A DNA stretch of 64,000 nucleotides from Symbiodinium natans (Eukaryota > Sar > Dinophyceae > Suessiales > Symbiodiniaceae). Shown here in pieces: positions 45,130 to 58,229 of this stretch (position 1 is its first letter; every line of letters begins with the position of its first letter). The stretch lies in assembly GCA_905221605.1 (NCBI GenBank), contig CAJNDS010002623.1, forward strand, positions 121,001 through 185,000, written 5' to 3'. The translations under genes were made by a program, and so were the position numbers. The notes under the pieces were generated by a model, which saw nothing but the letters and a program-made list of their open reading frames with translations, had not been told where the DNA came from and did no database searches.

Positions 45130-45815
45130 GTGTGCCTTCCAGTCCTCGTTCTCTTCCCAGGTCCAGGCCTTGCAGGACATTACTTACTAGAACCCGTCAG
45201 TCGTTCATGTGAGCCACAGACTGCCTTCCAGTCCACGTCCTCTTTCCAGGTCCAAGCCTTGCAAGACATTACTTCCTGGAACCTGCAAGTCCTTCATCTG
45301 AGCCACGAACTGCCTTCCAGTCGTCGCCCTCTTCCCAGGTCCAAGCCTTGCAAGACAATATTTACTGGGACCCATGAGTCGTTCATCTGAGCCATAGACT
45401 GGCTTCCAATCCTCGTTCTGCTCCCAGGTCCAAGCCTTGCAGGACATTACTTACTAGAACCCGTCAGTCGTTCATGTAAGTCACGGACTGCCTTCCAGTC
45501 CTCGTCCTCTTGCAAGGTCCAAGCCTTGCAGGACATTACTTACTAGGACCCGTGAGTCGTTCATGTGAGCCACCGACTGCCTTCCAGTCCTCGTCCTCTT
45601 CCCAGGTCCAAGCCGTGCAAGACAATATTTACTGGGACCCGTGAGTCGTTCATGTGAGCCACAGACTGTCTTCCAGTTCTCGTTCTCTTCCCAGGTCGAA
45701 GCCTTGCAGGACATTACTTACTAGAACCCGTAAGTCGTTCACGTGAGCCACGGACTGCCTTCCAGTCCTCGTCCTCTTCCGACGTCCAAGCCTTGCAAGA
45801 CATGACTTACTAAAC
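45130..45815. repeat. 89-bp tandem repeat
   Basis: About 7.7 copies. The landmark CTTCCAGTC recurs every 89 bases from 45137, with GTCCAAGCCTTGCAAGACAT and TTACTAGAACCCGT in each unit. The short open frames here are read-through of the repeat. Confidence 0.92.
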
Positions 45816-46767
45816 CCATCCAATGTGGAGTGGTCGTATAGTCAACATGCTTTGCCCATCTACACTTATCGCACCACCTACAGCAATGCGAGTAACATGA
45901 CTGGGCACATGTTTATTTTTATGTCTCGAGGCGGCTCTGTCCATGTATATGTTTAGATACATCTGAGCTCGACACTCGTTGCCAGGTTTTGTGCTCCTGG
46001 CAGTGATGCTGAATAGATCTCTTTCCGAATGAGTGTTTACTGAGTCGCAGACTTGCTGCCAGATGCTTCGCTCCTGGCAGTTCTGGCATTGCTATCACTT
46101 CAGGTGTAACTCATCTGCATGGACAAAGCTCCTCTGGAGGTGGGTATCGCGGAGGCATTGGCAGTCTCATCTCAGTGACACGCGAATGGAATTGCCGATA
46201 GGAATGGTTTTTCATGAGGCTCCTGCTGGCTTCCAGAGTTTCTCGTACTTCGCCCGCTCCTGCAAAGGGATACAAAGCCGGATAAGGTACTCAAAATGCC
46301 AAGTCGAGTACTTGGTGTTTTCATTCAATTATCCGACTTAGCATTTCAGATTGGGGCTCTTGAAGATACTCTGGCCTCGCTGACAGCTTGCATCTCGCAG
46401 ATGCGCGCCATGCAAGCAGCTGCCTGAAGGAAAATAGGCTCATCAGACATGTGTGCGTGAGCTTCTCATGGACTCCGTAGTGGGTTGTTGGAAACTGCAG
46501 CAATTGCATCCTCGCCTCTCGACGCCTACTAGCCAGCAGCGCATGCTGCGGAGGCGGCACAACGCGTGGCGAGGAGCAGACGGGCGGGGGGGTGGGGGGC
46601 GGAGGGAGAGGGGGCAGGGGCGCCCCCGACACGAAGAAGTTCGGTAGCGGAGCCATAACGGCTTCGATACAAATCTGCTTCCCAAGTCATGCTGCTGCCG
46701 CACCGCATGTTGTCAAGTTGGTGGTCCTGCCAACATTGACCTCAATCTCTACATATGAATTCTACAC

Positions 46768-46869
46768 AACGTGGCGGACGGCGAGATAGGGGACCATGAG
46801 CAAGGTGGCGGACGGCGAGACAGGGGACCATGACGAACGTGGCGGACGGCGAGATCGGGGACCACGACG
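46768..46869. repeat. 34-bp tandem repeat, three copies
   Basis: Unit ACGTGGCGGACGGCGAGATA followed by GGGGACCATGA. It separates a GC-rich stretch from about 2 kb of AT-rich DNA. Confidence 0.88.
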
Positions 46870-46879
46870 CTCATGCATG

Positions 46880-48680
46880 CTTAGTATGGATATAACTCAT
46901 ACTTTATTATTTTGTGTTTGCTAGCTTCCCGAAGTCCCACATATATTCGCTTCCGCCTTCGGCCGAAAGGGCGTTTCAGAACAACCAGTCACGGATCCAG
47001 TCTCCTTCCCCTTAACCTAACCCTTTCCCCTCACACCGACTAGTGACTTTGTCCACCACCCCCCACGACTTTCTTCATTTGCGCTTCATTTCCAGCTTAA
47101 AAAAATATTATAAGGTTCAAGTCATGCTAGGTCTTATAAAAACTCTTGTTTTTGTTTTAAGTTGATGACAATCTAGAGTCTGCAGACAACCTTTATTTTG
47201 TGAAGCTCAGGGCAAGCAAAATGTTACAAAACCTTTTTTTAAAAAGTCGAGGGTAATCTAGGATTTGGAAAAAACCATGTTTCTGAGATTGAAGACACGA
47301 CGCTAGAATTTACATAAAAAACAAACTTCGCCTTTGATGTTGAAAGTAGTTTAAGGTTCACAAAAGAAAGATTTTTTTTACAAAAATATCAAACGAATGA
47401 AGTAATTAAATTTCAGAATCACAGAAAAACACAAAGAGCAGCAACTGCCCGATTGTCAAGAACTGCTTGATACTTTTACATCGCTCGTGCTGTCTGGCAC
47501 AGCAAGATCACATAAGCCTATTTCTTATAAAGTGAGTGCATCAACTCAAGTACAATTATTTCTTTCATACATACATATCTTGATATAAAAAACATGTATT
47601 TTAATACAAGTATTGAGAATCTCCAGCGGTTGCGGCTAATCAAGATAAAAAAAACTAATCCATTACGCAAGAAGGAAGTATCCAAACGGCACTCCACCGC
47701 AAGTACTTCAACAGCAATAATAATAGACATATGGGCGGGGCCTCTCGCAAGTTTTGGCTTTTAATAGCACAAACTTTTTATTTCCTCAAAATATAAAGCC
47801 TGAATTCTCCAGAGACGGAGTCTGAAGACCTAGAATGTTTGAAAATTGTTGTTACTAATCTTGTTTGCTTTAACAAGATCGTCAGAAAAGTTACTAGCCG
47901 GCATCGTGCTTGTCGTGTTTTGTTTTAAAGTAGAGATCTTCAAATTTTAAAAAGCAACGCGTGAATAAAGTATAGTCTAGGGCGAAAAGAGATGATGGGA
48001 GGGGAGAGAAGAAAAAAGTAGCGAGCGTCTACTATATAAATTATTATATAGATTATTACTTTAATCGTGTAAAGCATATTATAAAAAACAATGCTCTGTT
48101 TCCTTAATATGCGTCAAGGATTCACACTAATGAAAAGATAACAAACACCGTGAACAACATCTATCCGAATCTACGAACAATGCTTCGGATTTGTGAGAGT
48201 CTTCTTTTTCGAAAACTAAAGAAGGGCATTGCTTTGCGATATATATTATCTAGCCACAGCAGATGAAAGATACCTTGAAGGCCTTGCAGAAAAAAAAGAC
48301 GGTTGATGTAAATACAATAAAACCAATAGCTTCTGAGGCGTAAAGATGATGTCCTTAGGAAAACATCTGAATATAAAATAAAAAGAGTATTACAGGCGCA
48401 ATGTGAATGCACAAGTTGTGCTGTTTTGATCAAACGATTTCGCTGCTGCATGAGTGCGTCCCCACTCGGCGCTGGGGCTTTATGTATAAAATAAACACAA
48501 GATACTTTACGAGTGTATCTTTAATATTGTAATCTAAAGATAACACGAAGACTTCATTCTATAATCAAGCGAAATCAAGCACCCAGCGCCGGTTGTGTTG
48601 GTTTCGCACCCATTTCCACCGGGCGATAAAGCCCGGTGGAGCAGGGGGTGATACGTAATACGAGCCGAAAGTGCACAGCT
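46880..48680. other. AT-rich stretch without telomere units; no gene recognised
   Basis: Contrasts with the rest of the window in composition. The longest frames are under 100 codons and unlike known families. It holds a strong hairpin CCACCGGGC/GCCCGGTGG (48617-48640) and an inverted pair GGCGCTGGG/CCCAGCGCC (48467-48600). Confidence 0.6.
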
Positions 48681-48687
48681 CCTCCGT

Positions 48688-48935
48688 TTGCAGCAAATTT
48701 TGCTCATAAAGAGTGTGGGCAAAATCTGCTGCTATCGAAGCCTGGTTTTTTGCTCTGAAAACACGGCGGCGTCGATTGCAGCAAATTTTGCCAAGAAAGG
48801 GGTGCGGGCAAATCTGCTGCTATCGACGCCTGTTGTTTTGCTTCTGAAAACACGGCGGCGTCGATTGCATTAAATTTTGCCAAGAAAGGGTGTGGACAAA
48901 ATATGCTGCTATCGACGCCTGGTATTTTGCTTATG
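48688..48935. repeat. About 89-bp repeat, three copies
   Basis: TTGCAGCAAATTTTGC starts at 48688, 48776 and (variant) 48866. Each unit contains CTGCTATCGACGCCTG and ACACGGCGGCGTCGATTG. Confidence 0.85.
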
Positions 48936-48974
48936 ATATGTTTCATGTTATTGTAGTAATTTAAGCACAAACAC

Positions 48975-49146
48975 GGTGGACCGAAAACAGTACCACCATG
49001 TCGACTGTGCTGCTTAGTGTGGAGTTGGCGAGATAACAATACACAAACAAGAGAGGGGGGAGACGGTGGACCGAAAACAGTACCACCGTGTTCAGGGACC
49101 GAATACAGTACCCCGCTTTCCCGGAGACCGAAAACAGTTCTCCGGG
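48975..49146. repeat. Cluster of hairpins with one loop and differing stems
   Basis: The 13-base loop ACCGAAAACAGTA (or close variants) occurs four times. Stems: GGTGG/CCACC (48975-48997), ACGGTGG/CCACCGT (49063-49089), GGG/CCC (49095-49113), CCCGGAG/CTCCGGG (49120-49146). The stem sequence changes while pairing is kept. Confidence 0.85.
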
Positions 49147-49239
49147 TTGAGTTAACACTGCGTTCACTGTAGGCTCCGCGCGTTCGATATTGAGAATCAA
49201 AAGACCATACCTGATGCGAAACTTTATTTTAGTTAAGGT

Positions 49240-52060
49240 ATTTGCAAGAATTTAAATAATTTAAAAACATTTAAAGCTGTAAGGAATTTAAGGATATTAA
49301 TTCTTTAAATTCTTTAAATTCTTTAAATTCTTGAGGAGGCCTGAGAATTTAAAGAATTTAAAGATTTAAATTCTTTAAATTCTTTAAACTCTTTATATTA
49401 CTTAAAGGGGCTGGCCGAGGCCCTCTAATTAAAAACATTAAAAGGTTTAAATTCTTTAAATTCTTTAAATTCTTTAAATTCTTGGGAAGGCCTAAGAATT
49501 TAAAGAATTTAAAGATTTAAATGTTTTCAATAAGAGGGCCTCGGCCAGCCCCTTTAAGTAATTTAAAGAATGAAAACCTTTAAACTCTTTAAATTCTTGG
49601 GACTCCTCAAGAATTTAAAGAATTTAAAGAATTTAAAGAATTTAGGAGTTTAAGGCTTTAAATTCTTTAAATTCTTTAAATTCTTTAAATTCTTGAGGAG
49701 GCCTGAGAATTTAAAGAATTTCAAGGTTTAAATTCTTTAAATTCTTTAAATTCTTTATATTATTTAAAGGGGCTGGCCGAGGCCCTCGATCTTGAAATTC
49801 TTTAAATTCTCTAAATTCTGGAGGAGGCCTAAGAATTTAAAGAATTTAAAGAATTTAAAGATTTAAATGTTTTTTTTAATTCGAGGGCCTCGGCCAGCAC
49901 CTTTAAATAATTTAAAGAATTTAAAGAATTTAAAGAATTTAAACCTTTAAATTCTTTAAATTCTTGGGGCTCCTCAAGAATTTAAAGAATTTAAAGAATT
50001 TAAGGAGTTTAAGGCTTTAAATTCTTTAAATTCTTTAAATTCTTGAGGAGGCCTGAGAATTTAAAGAATTTAAAGGTTTAAATTCTTTAAATTCTTTAAA
50101 TTCTTTATATTATTTAAAGGGGCTGGCCGAGGCCCTCGATCTTTAAATTCTTTAAATTCTCTAAATTCTGGAGGAGGCCTAAGAATTTAAAGAACTTAAA
50201 GAATTTAAAGATTTAAATGTTCTTAATTCGAAGGCCTCGGCCAGCCCCTTTAAAGAACTTAAAGAATTTAAAGAATTTAAAGAATTTAAAGAATTTAAAC
50301 CTTTAAATTCTTTAAATTCTTGGGCCTCCTCAAGAATTTAAAGAATTTAAAGAATTTAAAGAATTTAAAGAATTTAAAGCTTTAAACTCCTTAAATCTTT
50401 AAATTCTTTAAATTCTTTAAATTCTTGGGCCTCCCCAAGAATTTAAAGAATTTAGAGAATTTAAAGAGTTTAATGCTTTAAATTCTTTAAATTCTTTAAA
50501 TTCTTGAGGAGGCCTGAGAATTTAAAGAACTTAAAGGTTTAAATTCTTTAAATTCTTTAAATTCTTTATATTATTTAAAGGGGCTGGCCGAGGCCCTCGA
50601 TCTTTAAATTCTTTAAATTCTCTAAATTCTGGAGGAGGCCTAAGAATTTAAAGAATTTAAAGAATTTAAAGAATTTAAAGATTTAAATGTTTTTAATTCG
50701 AAGGCCTCGGCCAGCCCCTGTAAATAATTTAAAGAATTTAAAGAATTTAAAGAATTTAAAGAATTTAAAGAATTTAAAGAATGAAAACCTTTAAATTCTT
50801 TAAATTCTTGGGACTCCTCAAGAATTTAAAGAATTTAAAGAATTTAAAGAATTTAAGGAGTTTAAGGTTTTAAATTCTTTAAATTCTTTAAATTCTTTAA
50901 ATTCTTGAGGAGGCCTGAGAATTTAAAGAATTTAAAGGTTTAAATTCTTTAAATTCTTTAAATTCTTTATATTATTTAAAGGGGCTGGCCGAGGCCCTCG
51001 ATCTTTAAATTCTTTAAATTCTCTAAATTCTGGAGGAGGCCTAAGAATTTAAAGAATTTAAAGAATTTAAAGAATTTAAAGAATTTAAAGATTTAAATGT
51101 TTTTAATTCGAAGGCCTCGGCCAGCCCCTTTAAATAATTTAAAGAATTTAAAGAATTAAAACCTTTAAATTCTTTAAATTCTTGGGCCTCCTCAAGAATT
51201 TAAAGAATTTAAAGCTTTAAACTCCTTAAATCTTTAAATTCTTTAAATTCTTTAAATTCTTGGGCCTCCCCAAGAATTTAAAGAATTTAGAGAATTTAAA
51301 GAATTTAAAGAATTTAAAGAGTTTAAGGCTTTAAATTCCTTAAATCCTTTAAATTCTTAAAATTCTTTAAATTCTTGAGGAGGCCTGAGAATTTAAAGAA
51401 TTTAAAGGTTTAAATTCTTTAAATTCTTTAAATTCTTCATATTATTTAAAGGGGCTGGCCGAGGCCCTCGATCTTTAAATTCTTTAAATTCTCTAAATTC
51501 TGGAGGAGGCCTAAGAATTTAAAGAATTTAAAGAATTTAAAGATTCGAATGTTTTTCAATTTGATGGCCTCGGCCAGCCCATTTAAATAATTTAAAGAAT
51601 TTAAAGCTTTAAACTCCTTAAATCTTTAAATTCTTTAAATTCTTGGGCCTAAATTTAAAGAATTTAAAGATTCGAATGTTTTTTTAATTTGATGGCCTCG
51701 GCCAGCCCATTTAAATAATTCAAAGAATTTAAAGAATTTAAAGAAATTAGACCTTTAAATTCTTTATATTCTTGGGCTTCCTCAAGAATTTAAAGAATTT
51801 AAAGAATTTAAAGAATTTAAAGCTTTAGATTCTTTAAATTATTTAAATTCTTTAAATTCTTGGGGAGGCCCAAGAATTTAAAGAATTTAAAGAATTCAAA
51901 GCTTTAAATTCATTAAAATCTTCAAATTCTTTAAATTCTTTGGGAGGCCCAAGAATTAAAAGAATTTAAAGAATTTAAAGCTTTAAATTCTTTAAATTCT
52001 TGAGGAAGCCTAAGAATTTAAAGAATTTAAAGAATTTAAGCTTCTAAATCTTAAAAATAT
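49240..52060. repeat. AT-rich satellite with nested inverted repeats
   Basis: Built from TTTAAATTC/GAATTTAAA runs. About every 350-460 bases it carries GGGGCTGGCCGAGGCCCTC (about 49409, 49768, 50116, 50579, 50980, 51449) and, roughly 100 bases on, its inverted partner GAGGGCCTCGGCCAGCCCC. Shorter palindromic spacers (GAGGAGGCCT, TTGGGCCTCC) sit between. No coding sequence is plausible here. Confidence 0.95.
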
Positions 52061-52279
52061 AGTTTTATATTTCTATATATACATACAGGCCAAGGCGAGT
52101 GGCAACATAGTACATAAAGGTCCCTCTCTCATATATATATATATATGTAGAGAGAGAAAATTACTGGCCCAAAACCCAAGGAAATAAAAGTTGGAACTTT
52201 CAGAATAAACTACCTTATAGGAAGCCCAAAAGTTGAAAAGTTGGGTTTTGCCCCGTATTTTTAATACTAAAATAAAAAA

Positions 52280-52370
52280 ACCTCGCCTTGCCCCTTCCAG
52301 GGTTGCCCGTGCCAGGGTTGCCCCCGCCAGGGTCGCCCCCGCAGTTGCCCCCGCCAGGGCCCTTGCGCCA
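52280..52370. repeat. 15-bp satellite, small distant block
   Basis: About five units of the same repeat as at 39057, 12 kb away, beside a TA microsatellite. Confidence 0.88.
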
Positions 52371-53216
52371 GCGGGTGGCCGGGCCTTCCGCGCTTGGCCC
52401 TCGCCATTCTGCCATATGAATGAGCTTGGGTCCGGAATTGGGCTTGAGGGTGTCTTAAACACAGTATGGGTGAAACAGATTGTCCCGCTCCCTGTTGATC
52501 CAGGAAAGTGTAGGCTCAAGCAACAGCAGCAGTCAACACGTCCCACCCCGGCCAGCGGGGAGACTCGAGGTGTAAGCCCCCTTGATAGAGGGGCCCCTGG
52601 AGGGTAGACCGCTCTAAACCCGAAAATGGCGGCAGTTTGGGTGGCTGGGGTGGGATCCGCTGCACCGAGGCGGCCCGACCCGCCACCACTGGCGCGGGTC
52701 GGGACCGCGGCACTTTGAAACACCCTAAACCCTAAACCCTAAACCCTGAGCCCCTAAACCCTAAACCCTAAACTCCCAGACCGCCCAGCACGTGCTTCGG
52801 AAGAGTCCACGATCAGCGGAGGCGGTATCTTCTCACCCACCACCTAAGCAATTTGGGCTTGCCCGGCTTAGGTTTTAGGGCTTGGGGTGTCGAGCATAGG
52901 GTTTAGGGTTTAGGGTTAAGGGTTTAGGGTTTCGGGTTTAGGGTTTAGGGATTAGAAAATTTAGGGTTTAGGGGAAGATTAGGTTCTAGGGCTCAGAGTT
53001 GCTGGCGTTGACGAGTCCAGAAGCTCAGCAAACGACGGATATGCACCCACCCGCCCATCCACACCCCCAAATTAACGAAAGTATTGCCTTCTGAATTCCA
53101 TACCTGACACCTGCCGGCCACGCGCGACCGCAAATCCGGTCGGAAGTGACCGGGTTCCTCCGATATCCGGTCACAAATGACCCGGGATGCGATCACAAGT
53201 GCCTGGATACCGATCA

Positions 53217-53328
53217 ACTACGAGTTGCTTCAGACCCCCACAAAAAAACAACAACATATTCTTCCTTACAAGTGTAATATAGTTTTTTTTGTTTTTTTAA
53301 ATTGGGGGGTTCTTAAGCAAATAGTAGT
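53217..53328. mobile_element. Inverted-repeat element, family F
   Basis: 112 bp, ACTACGAGTTGCTTCAGACC to GGTTCTTAAGCAAATAGTAGT. Confidence 0.8.
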
Positions 53329-53445
53329 CAAGAGTCCCTGGAAATCGGTCACAGGTGTCCTAGATCGGAATGAACTAGAAAACCAAAACATGAACACGTG
53401 TATAAATATACAACATGCATACATAGATACACCAATGAAAAACAT

Positions 53446-53447
<2 letters not shown>

Positions 53448-53486
<39 letters not shown>

Positions 53487-53516
53487 TATATATATATATA
53501 TATCGAGAGAGAGAGG
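53448..53516. repeat. GA and TA microsatellites
   Basis: (GA)n followed by (TA)n and again GA, close to a family F element. Confidence 0.93.
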
Positions 53517-56334
53517 GGAGGATTTTAGGGGGCAAGGGGTTTGAGGCTTGAGTCTGAAGAGGTTAGGGGGAGTGGGGGGGGGGGGGGTTGGGGTCCTGAG
53601 TATAGGGTCCAAGGCGTACATCTTGAACATAGTCAATCTTCTCCCCCAAAACCCAAAACCCAAAACCCCTTCAACAATAAGCTCTCACCTCTAAAGGGCC
53701 ATTGCGCAAGAAACATCGCTAACGTGGACTCTAGCCTTTTTGGTTGGAATTCTGTTCCGTGTTTGCTACTCATAGGTCTTTCCGCTTGCGTTCCTGAGAT
53801 GCACAAAAGGCGAATAAACGTGATCTTGGCTTTTGTGTGGAAAGCTGTGCAAGAATCAAAAACCCAGAAATTTGAACTGAGCAGGTTTAACGGAGACAAC
53901 GTGCTCTCGTAACTCAAATTTGATCAAGTAGCTGGAGGACAAATCCACCAAACGCACCGTTGTGGCGATCGTAGCCAGCAATAGAGGAGTTGTAGGTCAA
54001 CCCTTAACGCTGAAAACCTGAACCCTAGATCGAAACCCGAAACCCTAAGCCCTATACAAGCCCTAAAGGGTTTAGGGCTTAGGGCTTAGGGACCCTAAAC
54101 CGAAACCCTTAATCCAATGCATGTCTGGCGCCTCACACAGCACGGTCGGCAGCGCCACCTCGACGTGTCCTCCTTTGCGGTAACCGGGGCATCCTTGGCC
54201 GTTGATTGGGGCTGTTTCGGGTTGAGGGATGAGGGGAATTATAGGGTTTAGGGTATGGGTTTGAGGGTGTTTTGGGCTTTAGGGTACAGGTTTGAGGGTT
54301 TGAGGGTTCAGGTCAGGGTATGGATTTAGGTTTAGGGCAATTACAGGGGCAGGTGTCATTTTTGCACGTCGGGTTGTTGGATGGGTCGTTGTTGTGTTTT
54401 GGCTTGCGCTGTCCTTCTAGAGCGCCCACTGTGACCCTAAACCCCAAACCCCAAACCCTAAATTTAAACCCTAACCCCCAAACCCTAAACCCCATGTGCT
54501 GAGACAAAGGCAGCTACAGTTTTTTGGGCTGGGCCCCCCCCCCCCCCCCCCAAATCAAGCGAACACGGAAGCTCGCACTAATCTTCAAACAGCCCTCTAA
54601 ACCCTCAACCCTGAGTATTCAGGGTCTAGGGCTTGGAAACCCTAGACCCTAAACCCTAAACCCTAAACCCACAGTCACCCAAGACAAGGCGCCCCAGAGC
54701 CCTGAGATGGACACTGGAATGGGCACCTCGGCGCGCAAGCGTTTAGGGTTTAGGGTTTAGGGTTTAGGACTAGGGTATGGGCTGCAGGGTTTGGGGTTGC
54801 GAAACTTGACACACTGAGGGAGCTATCTAAACTCGTCTCGGTGGCGGGATATACCGAGACTTGCGTCACACTGATGCGACAGCGCCAACACACTAAGCCC
54901 AAAGCTCTAAAAACATGTATGTATGTATGTATGTATGTATGTATGTATGTATGTATGTATGTATGTATACATATGTAGAACAGTATATATACACAACATA
55001 TGCATTATACCATCTCTATATATATATATGTGGATGTATGCGAAGCAGGCAAGTCTTGGTTCCTTCACGGGGCAGGGATCGCCCGCGGCAGAACGCCAAA
55101 CAGAGAAAGTGCAGATACTTGAGGGAAGCCTACTAAATACCCTGAACCCGAAGCCCGCCCTAAACACCAAACCCAAAATCCTAAACCCCAAACCCTGAAC
55201 CCCAAACCGCCCCAGCCCTATCCTTACACTGTCGTGGTCCTGTTCAGGGTCGGGTAGGAGCCAATCTGAAGCCTGGAACCCACCACCACCACCGCCACCA
55301 CCATCTTATGAAGGTGCACTACTTGCGGCACAGGCGCCACGGTCATGTTCCCAGGCACGTGTCGCTCTAAGCGCACAAACATGAGCTCCTCGGGGAGAAG
55401 TGGGCTCATAACACGGGACCCCTGATGGGCAAGATTTGCCATTGAGACCCTACTGCAAAAGGACACTAATCACAATCCTCAAATAGAACAGCCCGTGCAC
55501 AACATGAACCTAGAGACCCTATAAAGCCTAAGCTATCCAAAAGCCCTGAGCCCCACAGGCGGATTTCCAAAAATAGGGGATACCCCTTTTCTACCCCCAA
55601 AATACTAGACCCCCCAAAAAAGGGGTACCCCTGTTTTCGTAAACCCCCACATTTCGACATCCCAAACCTAACTAAACCCTAAACCCTAAACCCTAAACCC
55701 CAAACCATAAACCGTTGGCCGCCTGCTCCACCGGATGGGCCTGGAATTGCTTCACCACGCACTCTTCCTAGGATGGCCAAGTCAGCTGGGGGTTTCTACA
55801 GGGCTCTGGAGTGCTTATCTTATTGTTATTGCTATATAGTATTGATTCTTTACTATATTCTTTATTGTTATTCCTGCATATTCCTTACTATATTTTTGGG
55901 GGGTCGGTAGGTGGGTGGGTGGGGTTTGCTTTGTGTATAAGGCTGAGGCATCAACAAGTTTCCGGGCTTGCACAGTTGTTCCGCGTTGCCTGAAAGCTCT
56001 TCCGTCAAAAACAAAAAGGCCTGCCGAATACCCTGAACACCCAAAACAAAAAGACCATAAGAGAGCAACCCATACCCCTAAACCCTAAACCCCAAGCTTT
56101 TACACCCTAAACCCAAACCCCAAACCCCAAACCTTCTCCCACGCCTTGAACCGCAGATGGCAGACACACCTTGAGCTGATGAGGCCCGGGCGATCCACCT
56201 ACCCACGTGGACGCGGAACAAACGGCCTGGCTCAAGCAAGGGGTCACCATATTCGGGGTTTAGGGTTTGGGGTTAGGGTTTTGGGGTTTGGTGCTTGGGG
56301 TTTGGGGTGTAGGGAAGGGGTTTGGGGTCTGAGG

Positions 56335-56473
56335 TCTGGAGGTTCATGGTACTCACAACCCAGCTGAAATTGTACTTATAACCCAATTGTAACCATATTA
56401 GGGCACTCAAGGTGCTTGTAAGTGGCTTATAAGTTCGGCGATATTCGGGATATTGGTACCATGAACCCCAAGA
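56335..56473. mobile_element. Introner-like inverted-repeat element, family B
   Basis: About 139 bp from TCTGGAGGTTCATGGTAC to GTACCATGAACCCCAAGA, followed by AGACC as in the 31963 copy. The interior shares TGTACTTATAACCCA with the 25977 copy. Confidence 0.8.
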
Positions 56474-57374
56474 AGACCAGCAGGGTTGCAATCCCTTCCT
56501 CGAGTACTAAGCCTCCCTCTCCCCCTCCCTTACACAGAAATCCGGAAACGAGCCAGATTCTCCACCCTAAACCCTAAACCCTAACTCCGTGGGGGGGGGG
56601 GGGGGGTCTCGGGTGTTTTCGGGAAATGCAGCCCGGGCTGCCTGGATGTGGCAGTTTTCAGACACTGGCTTGTTTTTATATTGAGTTCTATTTGAAATTG
56701 AATGAGTGTTGGCTAAGGGTCTAGCATGAACCCTCATTTGAAGGACTACCCAACAGCTTGGCCTGTGAAAAGGTGCGACACGTGCCCGTCCGGCTCATCG
56801 AAGGCTATCCTGCGCAGCAGGATTTGGAGCGCCAGGGTTACGGGTCTTGCGTCTCCAGTTTGTCTGCTTAGGGCCTGATTTTGGGTCTTCCCTAAACCCC
56901 AAGCCATACATGCGACTCCCAAACCCTGCTGAATGGTACATTAGAATCATTAGAACCACCGAGATATGAGCATAACCACCATAAAAATCGTAGGCAAATT
57001 GAGCCCCAGATGATCATTAAGGTTGTCGAAGGGTGCATGCCGTGAACCCCATTCAAAAACAAAAGGCTCTAAAACGTTCTCCGATTGATTCTCGGGCTTG
57101 GGGAGGGTTTAGGGTTTAGGGTTTAGGTTCCAGGGTTTTGGGTTTAGGCTTTTTGGGGTTTGGGGTTTGGGGTTTGGGGTTTCGGGGTTGATTGAATTGA
57201 AGCAGGGGCCAGTGTTAGGCCTCGGGAGGAGAGGTCTGGAGACTGAACCCAAGAACCCAAAGGCCATCAAACCCTAAACCCCAAACCCTTATAAACCCTG
57301 GAGCCCGAAACCCGAAATCTTTTTCTTATATACAGAGCTAGATATGTATAAATATAAATATAAATATAGACAAA

Positions 57375-57377
57375 TAA

Positions 57378-57408
<31 letters not shown>
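57375..57408. repeat. TA microsatellite
   Basis: Run of TA after imperfect TAAATA units from about 57345. Confidence 0.92.
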
Positions 57409-57639
57409 TCGATTTATTCATTTATTTAGGGTGCAGGGCTTAGGTTTTGGGGTTTAGGGGCCCGGGGTTCGGGGTGAGGGTTTATGGAGTTTGGGCCCCG
57501 AGGCTCCTCCTGTTTCGACTCTTCAACACACCAAACAAAGATGCCCAACGCCTCGGTGCAGGAAAGGGGCCTCTCCATCTCTGCCTTGTTGAAGGTGACC
57601 TTCCGGTTGGGGCCATACCTGAACCAAACTCTTCGGGTG

Positions 57640-57712
57640 TAGGGTTTAGGGTTTGGGGTTTGGGGTTTAGGGTTTAGGGTTTAGAGTTTAGGGTTTAGGG
57701 TTTAGGGTTTAG
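57640..57712 (+). repeat. TTTAGGG array
   Basis: About ten units with two TTTGGGG variants. Confidence 0.93.
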
Positions 57713-58116
57713 GACTTCTCTTGGGGCAGTCACATGGTCCGTTGATTTGGGCCCTCAATCGGAGAACCTATCTAAAGCATACATAACCCAAGAGCCCATA
57801 CTTCAGAACGCTTTTAAAGAAGGGAAGGGGCCATACTAAGTAACTTCCAGAAGGGGAGCCCTAAACCCTAAACCCTAAAGCCAAAACCCAAAACCCAAAA
57901 CCCTAAACCCTAAACCCTAAACCCTAAACCCTAAGCCCAGGCTTCGGGGGAGCCCTAGAAAATCCAAAACACAATGTGGGTGACCTTGTGGGTGCCTTTT
58001 TAGGGGCCACTAAGCTGGCAGTACATCTGCCGTTGCCGAAAAACTAGCACAGAAACCCCTAAAACCTCTAAACCCTGAACCCTGCAAACCATAAGCCCTA
58101 TAGACCCAAGCCCTAG

Positions 58117-58229
58117 ACTACTATTTGCTTCAGAACCCCAAAAGAAAAACAAACAAATAGTAATCCTTCTATTACCCTGAATAAGGAAGAATATTTTTTA
58201 TTTTTCGGGGTTCTTATGCAACTAGTAGT
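58117..58229. mobile_element. Inverted-repeat element, family F
   Basis: 113 bp, ACTACTATTTGCTTCAGAAC to GGTTCTTATGCAACTAGTAGT. A third copy, lacking its right end, starts at 23797 (ACTACGAATTGCTTCAGAAC) just downstream of the 428-residue gene. Confidence 0.82.

Noticed and set aside
45049-45714. 77-113-codon frames
   Set aside because: Internally repetitive because of the 89-bp tandem repeat; no independent support.
52073-52723. 216-codon minus frame
   Set aside because: Runs through a TA microsatellite, the 15-bp satellite block and GC-rich spacer. No domain or signal supports a gene.
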